In this document: piece by piece, positions 17,117 to 25,492 of the stretch
Numbering within the stretch: the stretch's first letter is position 1
Layout of the letters: each line of letters begins with the position of its first letter
Source: Marinibaculum sp040216765
GTDB taxonomy: Bacteria > Pseudomonadota > Alphaproteobacteria > Ferrovibrionales > Ferrovibrionaceae
Direction: 5' to 3'
Assembly (NCBI GenBank): GCA_040216765.1
Contig: JAVJON010000008.1
Location: 147,932-211,931, forward strand
Length of the DNA: 64,000 nucleotides
Notes under the pieces: model-generated
The model's database searches: none
What the model saw: the letters and a program-made list of their open reading frames with translations, nothing else
What the model was told of the DNA's origin: nothing
Made by a program: the position numbers and the translations under genes

Positions 17117-18160
17117 ATGTTTCAGAGTCAGCCACAGGATCCGTCGCCCCAGAACCAGCGCCGGCGCCAGATGTTACTGCTGGCACTGTTCGCGCTTGGC
17201 GTGCTGATCCTGGGCCGGACGGGGTTCCTGGACGATGGCGGTTTCCTGGGCGGCGGCCTGGGCAGCACCGGTGCCAGCGCGGTGCGCTACCAGGCGATCC
17301 GCGATGCCGGGGACCTGGAACGGGTGTTCGGCACGGCCGGCTACGACCTGCCGGCCGTGGCGGCGGGAGACGCGCCCGCGCCGCAGCTTTTCGTCGACCG
17401 CCTGCCGCCGGGCTGGGCGGCCCTGCCGCCGGCGGATCGCCAGCGGCTGTTCATCGAGGCGATGCTGCCGCCGATCCTGTCGGTCAATGCGCAACTGAAC
17501 GGGCTGCGCGACAGGCTGGCGACCGTTGCCGATGCGCGTGACGCCGCCGCGCTCAGCGATACGGAGCTGGCGCTGGTGGCGGATCTGTCGGCCGTCCTGG
17601 CGTCGGACGCCGGGGCTCCGGAGGCGGCTCGTGCGGCGGCGATGGCGGATCCGATGGCCACCGCCCGGGGCCTCGCGGCGCGGATCGGCCCGCTGCCGGT
17701 AGGGCTGACCCTGGCGCAGGCGGCGCAGGACAGCGATTGGGGGGTGCAGGCCGAGGCGATGGGCGGCCGGGTGCTGCCTGCGGAACCGGGCTATGACCCT
17801 GCGGGGCCGTTTGCCTCCCCCTACCAGCCGCCGGGGCGGATGAGCGGTGCGGCGGATGGCGCGGCTGCCGGGCCGCCCGGCCTGTGGACCCAGCTGATGG
17901 CCCGGGCCATGGCTCTTGCCTTCGCACCGGGCCATGCCGAATTCCGGGCGCTGCGCGAGGAGATGGAGGCCGCCCATGAACCGTTGCGCGGCGCGGCCCT
18001 CGCGGCGGCCCTTGCAGGCGACGGCACCGGCGATGCCTTGCAGGCGATCGTCGCGACGCATGGGCTGGAGGCCTATGACACGGCCCGCCTGGACCGGCCG
18101 CCGGCCCTGGTCCTGGTGCACCGCCCAGGCAAGAGCAATCGGAGCGAGCCGAGCGGATGA
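17117..18160 (+). CDS. Bax-like glucosaminidase-fold membrane-anchored protein
   Basis: 347 aa. A single membrane anchor (residues 19-33, LLLALFALGVLIL after RRR) is followed by a periplasmic region. From about residue 108 it follows the Bax/GH73 pattern: RQRLFIEAMLPPILSVNAQL, then IGPLPVGLTLAQAAQDSDWG, and FRALREEMEAAHEPLRGAALAAAL at the end. In active members the second motif reads AQAAxESGWG with a catalytic glutamate; here the position is aspartate (D205), so peptidoglycan hydrolysis may be altered or lost. AAGGA lies 8 bp before the ATG at 17117. The next gene overlaps by 4 nt. Confidence 0.6.
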   Translation: MFQSQPQDPSPQNQRRRQMLLLALFALGVLILGRTGFLDDGGFLGGGLGSTGASAVRYQAIRDAGDLERVFGTAGYDLPAVAAGDAPAPQLFVDRLPPGWAALPPADRQRLFIEAMLPPILSVNAQLNGLRDRLATVADARDAAALSDTELALVADLSAVLASDAGAPEAARAAAMADPMATARGLAARIGPLPVGLTLAQAAQDSDWGVQAEAMGGRVLPAEPGYDPAGPFASPYQPPGRMSGAADGAAAGPPGLWTQLMARAMALAFAPGHAEFRALREEMEAAHEPLRGAALAAALAGDGTGDALQAIVATHGLEAYDTARLDRPPALVLVHRPGKSNRSEPSG

Positions 18161-18663
18161 CCCTGCCAGCCCATGGACCGAAACCGCTGGGCCTGCGCCG
18201 CAGCAAGCGGCGCTGGGCCTTCACCCTGGCGCGATTCGGCGCGGTCACCCTGTTCGCCCTTGTCGCGGTGCATATCGTCTTCCGCCATGTGATCGCCGAT
18301 GAATCGCCGCCCTGGGCCAATGGCGTCCGTGCCCTGCACGACCTGCTGCTTGCCGATGTCGATGCCGGCGGCCTGGCGGGGTGGATCTTCGTCGTCCTGG
18401 CCCTGGTCTGTGCAATGGCGCTCTGGTCCTCGGCCAGCCGTCTCGCGGCCCTGCTGTTCTTCGCGGTCTCCCTGTGGGACGCGTGGTGGCGGATCTTCGA
18501 GCTGGGACAGCGGGCGCAGGAGGGGCTCGGCTATGCCTTCATGCCCTATTTCGGTGCGCTGGTGGCCTTCATCTCCCTGTTCGCCGCGGTCCTGGCGCTG
18601 GTCGGCAGCCTGTTCGCGGACCGTGCCGGCGGCGGTCGTATCGATGGCAGCCTGGTCGATTGA
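18157..18663 (+). CDS. Four-helix inner-membrane protein of unknown function
   Basis: 168 aa with four probable membrane helices: FGAVTLFALVAVHIVF, GWIFVVLALVCAMALW, LAALLFFAVSLWDAWW and FGALVAFISLFAAVLALVGSL. The ATG overlaps the stop of the Bax-like gene by 4 nt (ATGA), so the two proteins are probably made together, which hints at a joint cell-envelope role. I do not recognise a family. Confidence 0.65.
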   Translation: MTLPAHGPKPLGLRRSKRRWAFTLARFGAVTLFALVAVHIVFRHVIADESPPWANGVRALHDLLLADVDAGGLAGWIFVVLALVCAMALWSSASRLAALLFFAVSLWDAWWRIFELGQRAQEGLGYAFMPYFGALVAFISLFAAVLALVGSLFADRAGGGRIDGSLVD

Positions 18664-18883
18664 CCGGGCGATCCGGACAGGCCCGCCCGGCATATTCCGG
18701 CAACGCGTCCTGGACTTTCCCGTGCGCTTCCTTACCGTTCCCTGAAGGAGTCCCGATTCGGCCGTCGGGGCAGGATCTATGGAACGGGCAACGGGCGCGG
18801 GACGTTGTCATTCCAGGTATCTTCGCGGGTGCCCGCCGGCCAGGCAGAATCTGGCCGCGAAGACCCCGCTGGCAGGAGGATCC

Positions 18884-19471
18884 ATGGGCTGGGAACGGTT
18901 GAACCGGGACCGTTTGGGAAAGATCCTGGCACTTGCCGGATCCGATCGGGATGGCGAGGCGCTGGCCGCCCTGCGCAAGGCCAGCGGCATGCTGAACACC
19001 GTCGGCCTGGATTTCGGCGACCTTGCCAGAAGCCTGGACGGGGACAGCCCGTTCCGGTCCCCGCCCGTCGCGGAGGCGCCGCCGCGGCGCCAGCCGGCGG
19101 AGCCGCCGCCCGGCCACGCGGAAGCGGGGGCACGCGGCGAGATCCGCGTCCTGTTGCAGCAGATCGCCGAACTGCATGGCCGCCTTGCACGGGCGGAGGC
19201 CGACAGCGCCTTCCAGCGTTCCGAAGCGCAGCACTGGCACGACCTGACCATCGAGGCGGCGCGCTATGTCTGCATGCTGGAGGACGAGCTGTTCGCCATC
19301 CGCCGCGCCCTTGAGACGGCCGAGGCGGTGGCCGCTTCCGGCGACTTGATGACCCTGGCGGAGGCCGGCGACCCGGCGGAACGGGAGCGTTCCGCCGCCG
19401 CGACCGGCGGCGCACTGGGCGAACGGATCGCCCAGTTCGCGGCCTGGCAGGCGACCCTGTCGAAGACCTGA
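18884..19471 (+). CDS. Protein with DUF2786-like N-terminus and a central helical region
   Basis: 195 aa. RLGKILALAGSDRDGEALAALRKASGML at residues 9-36 resembles the helical N-terminal unit of DUF2786 and related proteins. A Pro/Ala-rich linker (about 55-85) is followed by a helical, probably coiled region (EIRVLLQQIAELHGRLARAEAD to about 150). The start is supported by an excellent GGCAGGAGGA site 4 bp before the ATG. Function unknown; probably cytoplasmic, with no signal or membrane segment. Upstream 18664-18883 holds no gene that I can support. Confidence 0.6.
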   Translation: MGWERLNRDRLGKILALAGSDRDGEALAALRKASGMLNTVGLDFGDLARSLDGDSPFRSPPVAEAPPRRQPAEPPPGHAEAGARGEIRVLLQQIAELHGRLARAEADSAFQRSEAQHWHDLTIEAARYVCMLEDELFAIRRALETAEAVAASGDLMTLAEAGDPAERERSAAATGGALGERIAQFAAWQATLSKT

Positions 19472-19689
19472 GGCCCGCGCCGCCCGGGCATGCCGGCGCC
19501 GCAGCGGCCGCACCGCGCCGCAGCAACCCCTTGCATCTGGCAAGCTCTCCGCCGGGCTGCCCTTTCCCGGGCGTTCCGGACGGGGTAGCCTTGCCCCGCT
19601 GCATATGGCCGGTCGGGGTCCGAGCCGCAGCCACAGCAACCGGAGGTGGCGGCAAGGGCGCGGGGCGCCGCCTGGCAAGCGAGGACGCC

Positions 19690-20253
19690 ATGAAGAACTG
19701 GGGAAGTGGAACCGGGACCGGCGCGGATGCCGCGGAGAGCGAGCTGTTTTCCCCGCGGGACATGGAGCGTGCCGAGGCGATCATGGAGGCGGTCGGCGAC
19801 GATACCGCCGAACTGTTCGGCGTGCTGCGCAACGGCCTGACCGGGCGGTCCGGTGCACGGGCCGGAGCGGACGGGCGCGACGCGCGCGACAGGATCCTGC
19901 AGACCTTCGGCGAGATTCGCGCCGAATCCTTCCAGGAGGCGGCGGATTCCGCGCGCCGCTTCGCGGCGATGTGCATGGGCGCGGCCGACCAGGTCAACGA
20001 CGTTCACAACCGCCGGATCGCACGCTGCGTGGCGGAGCTGTTCGAGGAATTCGCCCAGCGGGTGGACCGGGTGCATCCGGTGGCCCGGACCGCCCTGCGC
20101 GACGAGCGCGGCAGCGGCAACGCCGAGGCGGCGGGAGCGCCGCGCGGCGAGGCTGCCACCCCGGGGCGCAATCCGTCCGGGCGGGTGCGCCGGGACGGTG
20201 AGGGCGAGGAAGCCGGGATCGGCCTGATCGTCGACAATCAACCCCGTCGCTGA
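19690..20253 (+). CDS. Small helical protein of unknown function
   Basis: 187 aa, hydrophilic. The middle part (about 65-135) is predicted helical and has the pattern RILQTFGEIRAESFQEAADSA followed by MGAADQVNDVHNRRIARCV. The C-terminal 45 residues are Gly/Arg/Glu-rich and probably disordered. GAGGACGCC precedes the ATG at 19690. Same orientation and similar spacing to the preceding gene, but no shared family is recognised. It precedes the RND efflux operon by 181 bp. Confidence 0.55.
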   Translation: MKNWGSGTGTGADAAESELFSPRDMERAEAIMEAVGDDTAELFGVLRNGLTGRSGARAGADGRDARDRILQTFGEIRAESFQEAADSARRFAAMCMGAADQVNDVHNRRIARCVAELFEEFAQRVDRVHPVARTALRDERGSGNAEAAGAPRGEAATPGRNPSGRVRRDGEGEEAGIGLIVDNQPRR

Positions 20254-20351
20254 GCGGATAAAATACAACACAGGCACGTGTCCGGATGCGCCGCCGCGGC
20301 ATTTGGCGTCGCATCTGCGAACGGCTTTCGCTAGACTGACGGCAGGGTTCC

Positions 20352-20377
20352 ATGGCCTTCGTTTCGCGCAAGGCCAT
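20352..20377. promoter_or_regulatory. Inverted repeat upstream of the RND efflux operon
   Basis: ATGGCCTT (20352-20359) and AAGGCCAT (20370-20377) form an 8-bp inverted repeat with a 10-bp centre, about 57 bp before the adaptor start. Its size and place suit a TetR-type operator, though no regulator gene lies nearby. Confidence 0.4.
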
Positions 20378-20434
20378 CAGGGAGGCGCGGCATATGCCTG
20401 ATCGGCGGCGCCGGCGCCCGGGGGTAGCAGGCCG

Positions 20435-21544
20435 ATGATTTGGCGTTTCATTGTCGTGGCGATCGTCATCGCCGCGGCATTCTACGGGCTTCATACGTTC
20501 CAGGGCATCAAGGAGAAGATGATCTCCCAGGCCATTGCGCAGCAGCAGGCCGGGGGGTCGATCACCATTTCCGCCGAGGAGGCGAAGGCTGCGACCTGGC
20601 AGGACCGGCTGGAATCCGTCGGCAGCCTGCAGGCCGTTCAGGGCACCGACCTGGCGCCGGAAGTGGCCGGCGTGGTCACCTCGGTCAATTTCTCGTCGGG
20701 CCAGGACGTGGCCAAGGGCACCCTGCTGGTCGAGATCAACGACAGTGTCGAGGAAGCCGCCCTGACCGGCGAGCAGGCCTCGGCGGCGCAGGCCCGCAAG
20801 CAGTTCGAGCGCTACCAGACCCTGGCCAAGCGCGGCGACCAGTCGCAGTCCAGCCTGGACGAGCAGCGCGCCGCCTGGCAGCAGGCGCAGTCCTCGGTCG
20901 ACCAGACCGAGGCGCAGATCGCCCAGAAGAACATCCTTGCGCCGTTCGACGGCCGGCTCGGCATCCGCCAGGTCAATCTCGGGCAGTATGTCAGTGCCGG
21001 TACGGTGCTGGTCACCCTGCAGGACCTGAACAGCATCTACGTGAATTTCTCGATGCCGGCGCAGCATCTGGCCAAGCTCAAGGTCGGGCTGGAGCTCGAC
21101 GTGACCACGGATGCCTATCCCGGCGAGACGTTCAAGGCCAAGCTGACCTCGCTCGATGCGGTGGTCGACCAGGCGACGCGGAACATCACGGTCCAGGGCA
21201 CCCTGCCCAACCCGGACCGCAAGCTGCTGCCCGGCCTGTTCGTCAACGTGCGCGTCCTGCTGCCGGCCTCGCAGGAGGTGATCACCGTGCCGGAAACGGC
21301 GATCACCTATTCGCTGTTCGGCGATTCCGTCTACCTGGTCGAGGGGTCGGGCGACCAGCAGACGGTCAAGCAGATCTTCGTCACGGTCGGCGCGCGGCGG
21401 GGCGACGAGGTCGCGATCAGCGGCGAACTCAAGGCCGGCGACATGGTGGTGACCTCGGGGCAGACCAAGCTGCGCAACGGCACCGCCGTGAAGGTCAACA
21501 ACTCGGTCAGCCTGGGCCCGCGCAGCGACCTGCCGCGCGGCTGA
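20435..21544 (+). CDS. RND efflux periplasmic adaptor (membrane fusion protein)
   Basis: 369 aa. An N-terminal membrane anchor (IVVAIVIAAAFYGL) is followed by the lipoyl, alpha-hairpin, beta-barrel and membrane-proximal domains of the HlyD/AcrA family. Motifs: VGSLQAVQGTDLAPEVAGVVTSV in the first lipoyl half, QRAAWQQAQSSVDQTEAQIAQKNILAPFDGRLG closing the hairpin, DQATRNITVQGTLPNPDRKLLPGLFV in the barrel. It links the RND pump encoded 46 bp downstream to an outer-membrane channel. Closest in style to MexH/VmeC-type adaptors. No TolC-like gene is in the window. Confidence 0.92.
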   Translation: MIWRFIVVAIVIAAAFYGLHTFQGIKEKMISQAIAQQQAGGSITISAEEAKAATWQDRLESVGSLQAVQGTDLAPEVAGVVTSVNFSSGQDVAKGTLLVEINDSVEEAALTGEQASAAQARKQFERYQTLAKRGDQSQSSLDEQRAAWQQAQSSVDQTEAQIAQKNILAPFDGRLGIRQVNLGQYVSAGTVLVTLQDLNSIYVNFSMPAQHLAKLKVGLELDVTTDAYPGETFKAKLTSLDAVVDQATRNITVQGTLPNPDRKLLPGLFVNVRVLLPASQEVITVPETAITYSLFGDSVYLVEGSGDQQTVKQIFVTVGARRGDEVAISGELKAGDMVVTSGQTKLRNGTAVKVNNSVSLGPRSDLPRG

Positions 21545-21589
21545 CGGCCGGCGACGGCATTCCGGAACAGACAGGTCCAGGCGACCCAT

Positions 21590-24500
21590 ATGAATTTCAC
21601 AGAAATCTTCATCCGCCGGCCGGTGCTCGCCACGGTGGTCAGCCTGATGATCATGCTGATGGGGCTGCAGGCGATCTTCACCCTGCCGGTCCGGCAGTAC
21701 CCGGCAATGGAGAACACCCAGATCACCGTGACGACGTCCTATCCGGGCGCCGGCGCGGAACTGGTGCAGGGCTTCATCACGACGCCGATCCAGCAGGCCG
21801 TCGCAAGCGCCAGCGGCATCGACTACATCACCTCGGTCTCGCAGCTCGGCCTCTCCACCATCACCCTGCAGATGAAGCTCGGGGTGCAGTCGGAAACCGC
21901 GCTCGCCGATGTCCTGGCGAAGGTGCAGCAGACCCTGAACGTGCTGCCGTCCGACGCGCAGCAGCCGGTGATCCAGAAGGCCGAGGGCGGCGGCTCCGCG
22001 CAGCTCTATCTCGGCTTCAGTTCCAAGGACATGACCGGGGAGCAGATCACCGACTACCTGACCCGGGTGGTCCAGCCGGCGCTGCAGACCATCGACGGCG
22101 TGGCCTCCGCCAGCATCCTCGGCGGGCAGACCTATGCCATGCGGATCTGGCTCGACCCGAACCGCATGGCGTCGCTCGGCGTCACCTCGGGTGCCGTCTC
22201 CCAGGCGATCCAGAACAACAACCTGCTGTCCGCGCCCGGCCAGGTGAAGGGCAACTATATCCAGATCAATATCGAGGCGCAGACCGACCTGCGCTCGGTA
22301 CAGGGCTTCGAGGAACTCGTCGTCGCGGTGAAGGACGGCACCTTGATCCGCCTGAAGGACGTGGCGGAGATCGAGCTGGATTCCCAGAGCAACGATTCCT
22401 CCGTGATCTTCAACGGCCTGCGCGCAACCTTCATCGGCATCACCAACACGCCGGAGGCGAACCCGCTGCAGGTGATCGACCTGGTGCGGGCCGCCCTGCC
22501 GGGGATCGAGGAGGACCTGCCGCCCTCGCTGAACATGAACATCGCCTATGACGCGACGACCTTCATCCGCGCGTCGATCGAGGAGGTGGTCAAGACCATC
22601 CTCGAGGCCGCGGTGATCGTGATCATCGTGATGTTCCTGTTCCTGGGCTCGTTCCGCGCGGTGATCATCCCGATCGTGACGATCCCGCTCTCCCTGGTCG
22701 GCGTCTGCTTCATGATGCTGGCGCTGGGCTATTCGCTGAACCTGCTCACCCTGCTGGCGATGGTGCTGGCGATCGGCCTGGTGGTCGACGACGCCATCGT
22801 GGTGGTGGAGAACATCTTCCGGCATCTCGAGGAGGGGCTCTCGCCCCTCCAGGCGGCGATCACCGGTGCCGCGGAGATCGCGGTGCCGGTGATCGTGATG
22901 ACCATCACCCTGGCTGCGGTCTATGCGCCGATCGGCTTCGTCGGCGGCCTGACCGGCGCGCTGTTCCAGGAATTCGCCTTCACATTGGCGGGCGCGGTGA
23001 TCGTGTCGGGCATCATCGCCCTGACGCTCTCGCCGATGATGAGCTCGCTGATGCTCAACGAGAGCGTGGTGCATTCGCGCCTGGTGAACATCGTCAACAA
23101 GGTGTTCGACGGGCTGCGCCGCTTCTACGAGCGCCGCCTGGTCGGCGTGCTGCTGTTCCGGCCGGTGATGCTCCTGCTGACCGCGGGCGTTCTGGCGATG
23201 CTGCCCTACCTGTTCCTGAACGCCCTGTCGGAACTGGCGCCGACCGAGGACCAGGGCATCGTCTTCATGCAGATGACATCCCCGCAATCGGCCAACATCG
23301 ACTACATGGAAGCCTATTCGGAACAGATGGGGAAGATCTTCAAGGGCGTTCCGCAGGCCGACACCTATTTCCAGATCAACGGCAGCAACGGTGTGAACCA
23401 GGGCATTGCCGGCATGCTGCTGAAACCCTGGGGCGATCGCGACAAGTCGCAGCAGCAGATCAGGCTGGAGATCCAGCCGCAGCTCTCGGAAGTGGCGGGC
23501 CTGCAGATCTTCGCCTTCGACCTGCCGCCGCTGCCCGGCTCGGGCAATTTCGGCATCCAGTTCGTGATCCAGACCACCAACGACTACAACAGCCTGTACA
23601 AGGTGATGGAGGACATGAAGGTCGCCGCCTATCAGAGCGGCCTGTTCGTCTTCATCTCCAACGACCTGGAGATCAACAATCCCCAGGTGATCCTCAAGAT
23701 CGACCGTGCCAAGGCCGCCGATATCGGCCTGAACATGGTGGATATCGGCGGCGGCCTGTCGACCCTCCTGGGCGGCAACTACATCAACTATTTCTCGCTG
23801 GAGGCGCGCTCCTACCAGGTGATCCCGCAGGTGCCGCGGATCGACCGCCTGACGCCGGAGGACCTGACCAGCTATTACGTGCAGGCCGCGGACGGCTCGA
23901 TGGTGCCGCTGTCGACCGTCGTCTCGCTGGACTACGACGTCATCCCCAATGCACGGACCCAGTTCCAGCAGCTGAACTCGGCGACCCTGTCGGGCATCAT
24001 GATGCCGGGCCGCAGCATCGGCGAGGGCCTGGCCTTCCTGGAGGCGAAGTCGAAGGAGATCTTCCCCTCCGGCTTCAGCTACAACTTCGCCGGCGAATCC
24101 CGCCAGTTCGTGCAGGAGGGCAGCTCGCTCACGATCGCCTTCGCCTTTGCGCTGGTCGTGATCTTCCTGGTGCTCGCCGCGAAGTTCGAGAGCTGGCGCG
24201 ACCCGATCATCATCCTGATCACGGTGCCGCTGTCGATGCTGGGCGCCCTGTTGCCGCTGTTCATGGGGCTGGCGACCATCAACATCTACACCCAGGTGGG
24301 GATGGTCACCCTGGTGGGCCTGATCTCCAAGCACGGCATCCTGATGGTGGAGTTCGCCAATCAGTTGCAGGCCGAGGAAGGGCTCAACAAGCGCCACGCC
24401 ATCGTCAAGGCCGCCGGCATCCGGCTGCGGCCGGTGCTGATGACCACCGCCGCCATGGTGGTCGGCGTGATCCCGTTGATCATCGCCTCCGGCGCGGGTG

Positions 24501-24757
24501 CGAAGTCGCGCTCCGATATCGGCCTGGTGATTGCCTGCGGCATGACCATCGGCACCCTTTTCACCCTGTTCGTGGTGCCGGTGATCTACACCTTCCTGGC
24601 CGGCGACCATCGCCATGCGCATGGCGATGGCACTGAGGGCGATGGCACGAAGGGCGACGGCACCCATGGCGAGCCGCCGGTCGGCGGCACGCACGAGGAT
24701 GGCTCGCCGGCGCCGCCGCCGCCGCATGGCAGCGGCCCGCAGGGCGCGATGGCTTGA
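21590..24757 (+). CDS. RND multidrug efflux permease (HAE-1 family)
   Basis: 1055 aa with 12 membrane helices and two large periplasmic loops. It opens MNFTEIFIRRPVLATV, as HAE-1 pumps do. The proton-relay aspartates are in GLVVDDAIVVVENIFRHLEEG, and GLISKHGILMVEFANQLQ marks helices 10-11. It exports hydrophobic compounds using the proton gradient, with the adaptor made upstream. Odd feature: the C-terminus carries an extra hydrophilic tail of about 50 residues after the last helix, rich in His, Gly and Pro and with GDGT repeated three times (GDGTEGDGTKGDGTHG). Confidence 0.94.
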   Translation: MNFTEIFIRRPVLATVVSLMIMLMGLQAIFTLPVRQYPAMENTQITVTTSYPGAGAELVQGFITTPIQQAVASASGIDYITSVSQLGLSTITLQMKLGVQSETALADVLAKVQQTLNVLPSDAQQPVIQKAEGGGSAQLYLGFSSKDMTGEQITDYLTRVVQPALQTIDGVASASILGGQTYAMRIWLDPNRMASLGVTSGAVSQAIQNNNLLSAPGQVKGNYIQINIEAQTDLRSVQGFEELVVAVKDGTLIRLKDVAEIELDSQSNDSSVIFNGLRATFIGITNTPEANPLQVIDLVRAALPGIEEDLPPSLNMNIAYDATTFIRASIEEVVKTILEAAVIVIIVMFLFLGSFRAVIIPIVTIPLSLVGVCFMMLALGYSLNLLTLLAMVLAIGLVVDDAIVVVENIFRHLEEGLSPLQAAITGAAEIAVPVIVMTITLAAVYAPIGFVGGLTGALFQEFAFTLAGAVIVSGIIALTLSPMMSSLMLNESVVHSRLVNIVNKVFDGLRRFYERRLVGVLLFRPVMLLLTAGVLAMLPYLFLNALSELAPTEDQGIVFMQMTSPQSANIDYMEAYSEQMGKIFKGVPQADTYFQINGSNGVNQGIAGMLLKPWGDRDKSQQQIRLEIQPQLSEVAGLQIFAFDLPPLPGSGNFGIQFVIQTTNDYNSLYKVMEDMKVAAYQSGLFVFISNDLEINNPQVILKIDRAKAADIGLNMVDIGGGLSTLLGGNYINYFSLEARSYQVIPQVPRIDRLTPEDLTSYYVQAADGSMVPLSTVVSLDYDVIPNARTQFQQLNSATLSGIMMPGRSIGEGLAFLEAKSKEIFPSGFSYNFAGESRQFVQEGSSLTIAFAFALVVIFLVLAAKFESWRDPIIILITVPLSMLGALLPLFMGLATINIYTQVGMVTLVGLISKHGILMVEFANQLQAEEGLNKRHAIVKAAGIRLRPVLMTTAAMVVGVIPLIIASGAGAKSRSDIGLVIACGMTIGTLFTLFVVPVIYTFLAGDHRHAHGDGTEGDGTKGDGTHGEPPVGGTHEDGSPAPPPPHGSGPQGAMA

Positions 24758-24820
24758 CGGACCGGGAAATGGGGCGGCCCGACGGGATGGTGCCTGGCCG
24801 CATATGAGGTGAGGAAAGGC

Positions 24821-25381
24821 ATGGGTCTTCGTGCGGTGGGGCGGCCGGCGGCCGCCGTTCTGGCGGCGGTCGTCCTCGTGCTGGCGATGCCCGCGGCATG
24901 GGCCGCCGACAAGCCTGCGGTGCAGGTGATGTCGGTTCCCGACCAGGTCGATACCGACGTGCTGGTGCTGACCGGCGGCTTCTACGATTTCAACCTGCAG
25001 GACAACGAGGCGGTCGAGTTCGGCCTGGAATACCGCTCCGACCTGCAGTTCTTCATCGCCAAGCCGTTCGTCGGCACCTCGGTCACGACCGATGGCGCGC
25101 TCTACGCCTATGCCGGCATCCTGACCGACCTGGTGCTGTTCGACCGTCTCGTGCTGACCCCGTCCTTTGCGGCCGGCGCCTGGAAGCAGGGCAGCAGCGG
25201 CAAGGACCTGGGCTACTGGATCGAGTTCCGCTCACAGATCGAACTGACCGCCCATCTGGGCCGGGGCATCCGTGCCGGGGCCTATTTCAACCATGTCTCC
25301 AATGCCGGGCTGGGCGAGCGCAATCCCGGGGTCGAAGTGATCGGCGCCACCTTCATCGTGCCGCTGAAGACCCTTTTCTGA
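24821..25381 (+). CDS. PagL-like lipid A 3-O-deacylase (acyloxyacyl hydrolase family)
   Basis: 186 aa outer-membrane beta-barrel. Signal peptide to about residue 28 (MPAAWA-AD). The last part has the PagL active site FNHVSNAGLGERNPGVE: H158, S160 and E172, with the same 14-residue His-to-Glu distance as in Pseudomonas PagL. The protein ends in phenylalanine, as outer-membrane barrels do. It would remove the 3-O-acyl chain of lipid A. The ATG at 24821 has GAGGAAAGG just upstream; a GTG at 24809 is less likely. It follows the RND pump by 63 bp and may share its transcript, tying drug efflux to LPS remodelling. Confidence 0.8.
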   Translation: MGLRAVGRPAAAVLAAVVLVLAMPAAWAADKPAVQVMSVPDQVDTDVLVLTGGFYDFNLQDNEAVEFGLEYRSDLQFFIAKPFVGTSVTTDGALYAYAGILTDLVLFDRLVLTPSFAAGAWKQGSSGKDLGYWIEFRSQIELTAHLGRGIRAGAYFNHVSNAGLGERNPGVEVIGATFIVPLKTLF

Positions 25382-25416
25382 CTTGGCCGCCGCACGGCGT
25401 CGCCGCCCGCGCCATG

Positions 25417-25437
25417 GCCCCGGGTCAGGCCCGGGGC
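25417..25437. repeat. Short palindromic element (CCCGGG-TCAGG-CCCGGG type)
   Basis: GCCCCGGG-TCAGG-CCCGGGGC, 8-bp perfect arms, between the convergent PagL-like and AGPS-like genes. Elements of this kind are scattered between genes in many alphaproteobacterial genomes. A similar but distinct element lies at 63893-63915. It may also act as a terminator. Confidence 0.55.
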
Positions 25438-25492
25438 GACGGAGAGGTTGGAGCCCGCCGCCAGGCCACGCGGCCCGGGGACAAGAGCCCGG

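Noticed and set aside
19994..24727. A 1577-codon open frame on the minus strand opposite the RND genes
   Set aside because: It is antisense to well-supported RND genes. Its product is an Asp/His/Arg/Gln-rich low-complexity chain with no family motif, the usual mirror of GC-rich codon use.
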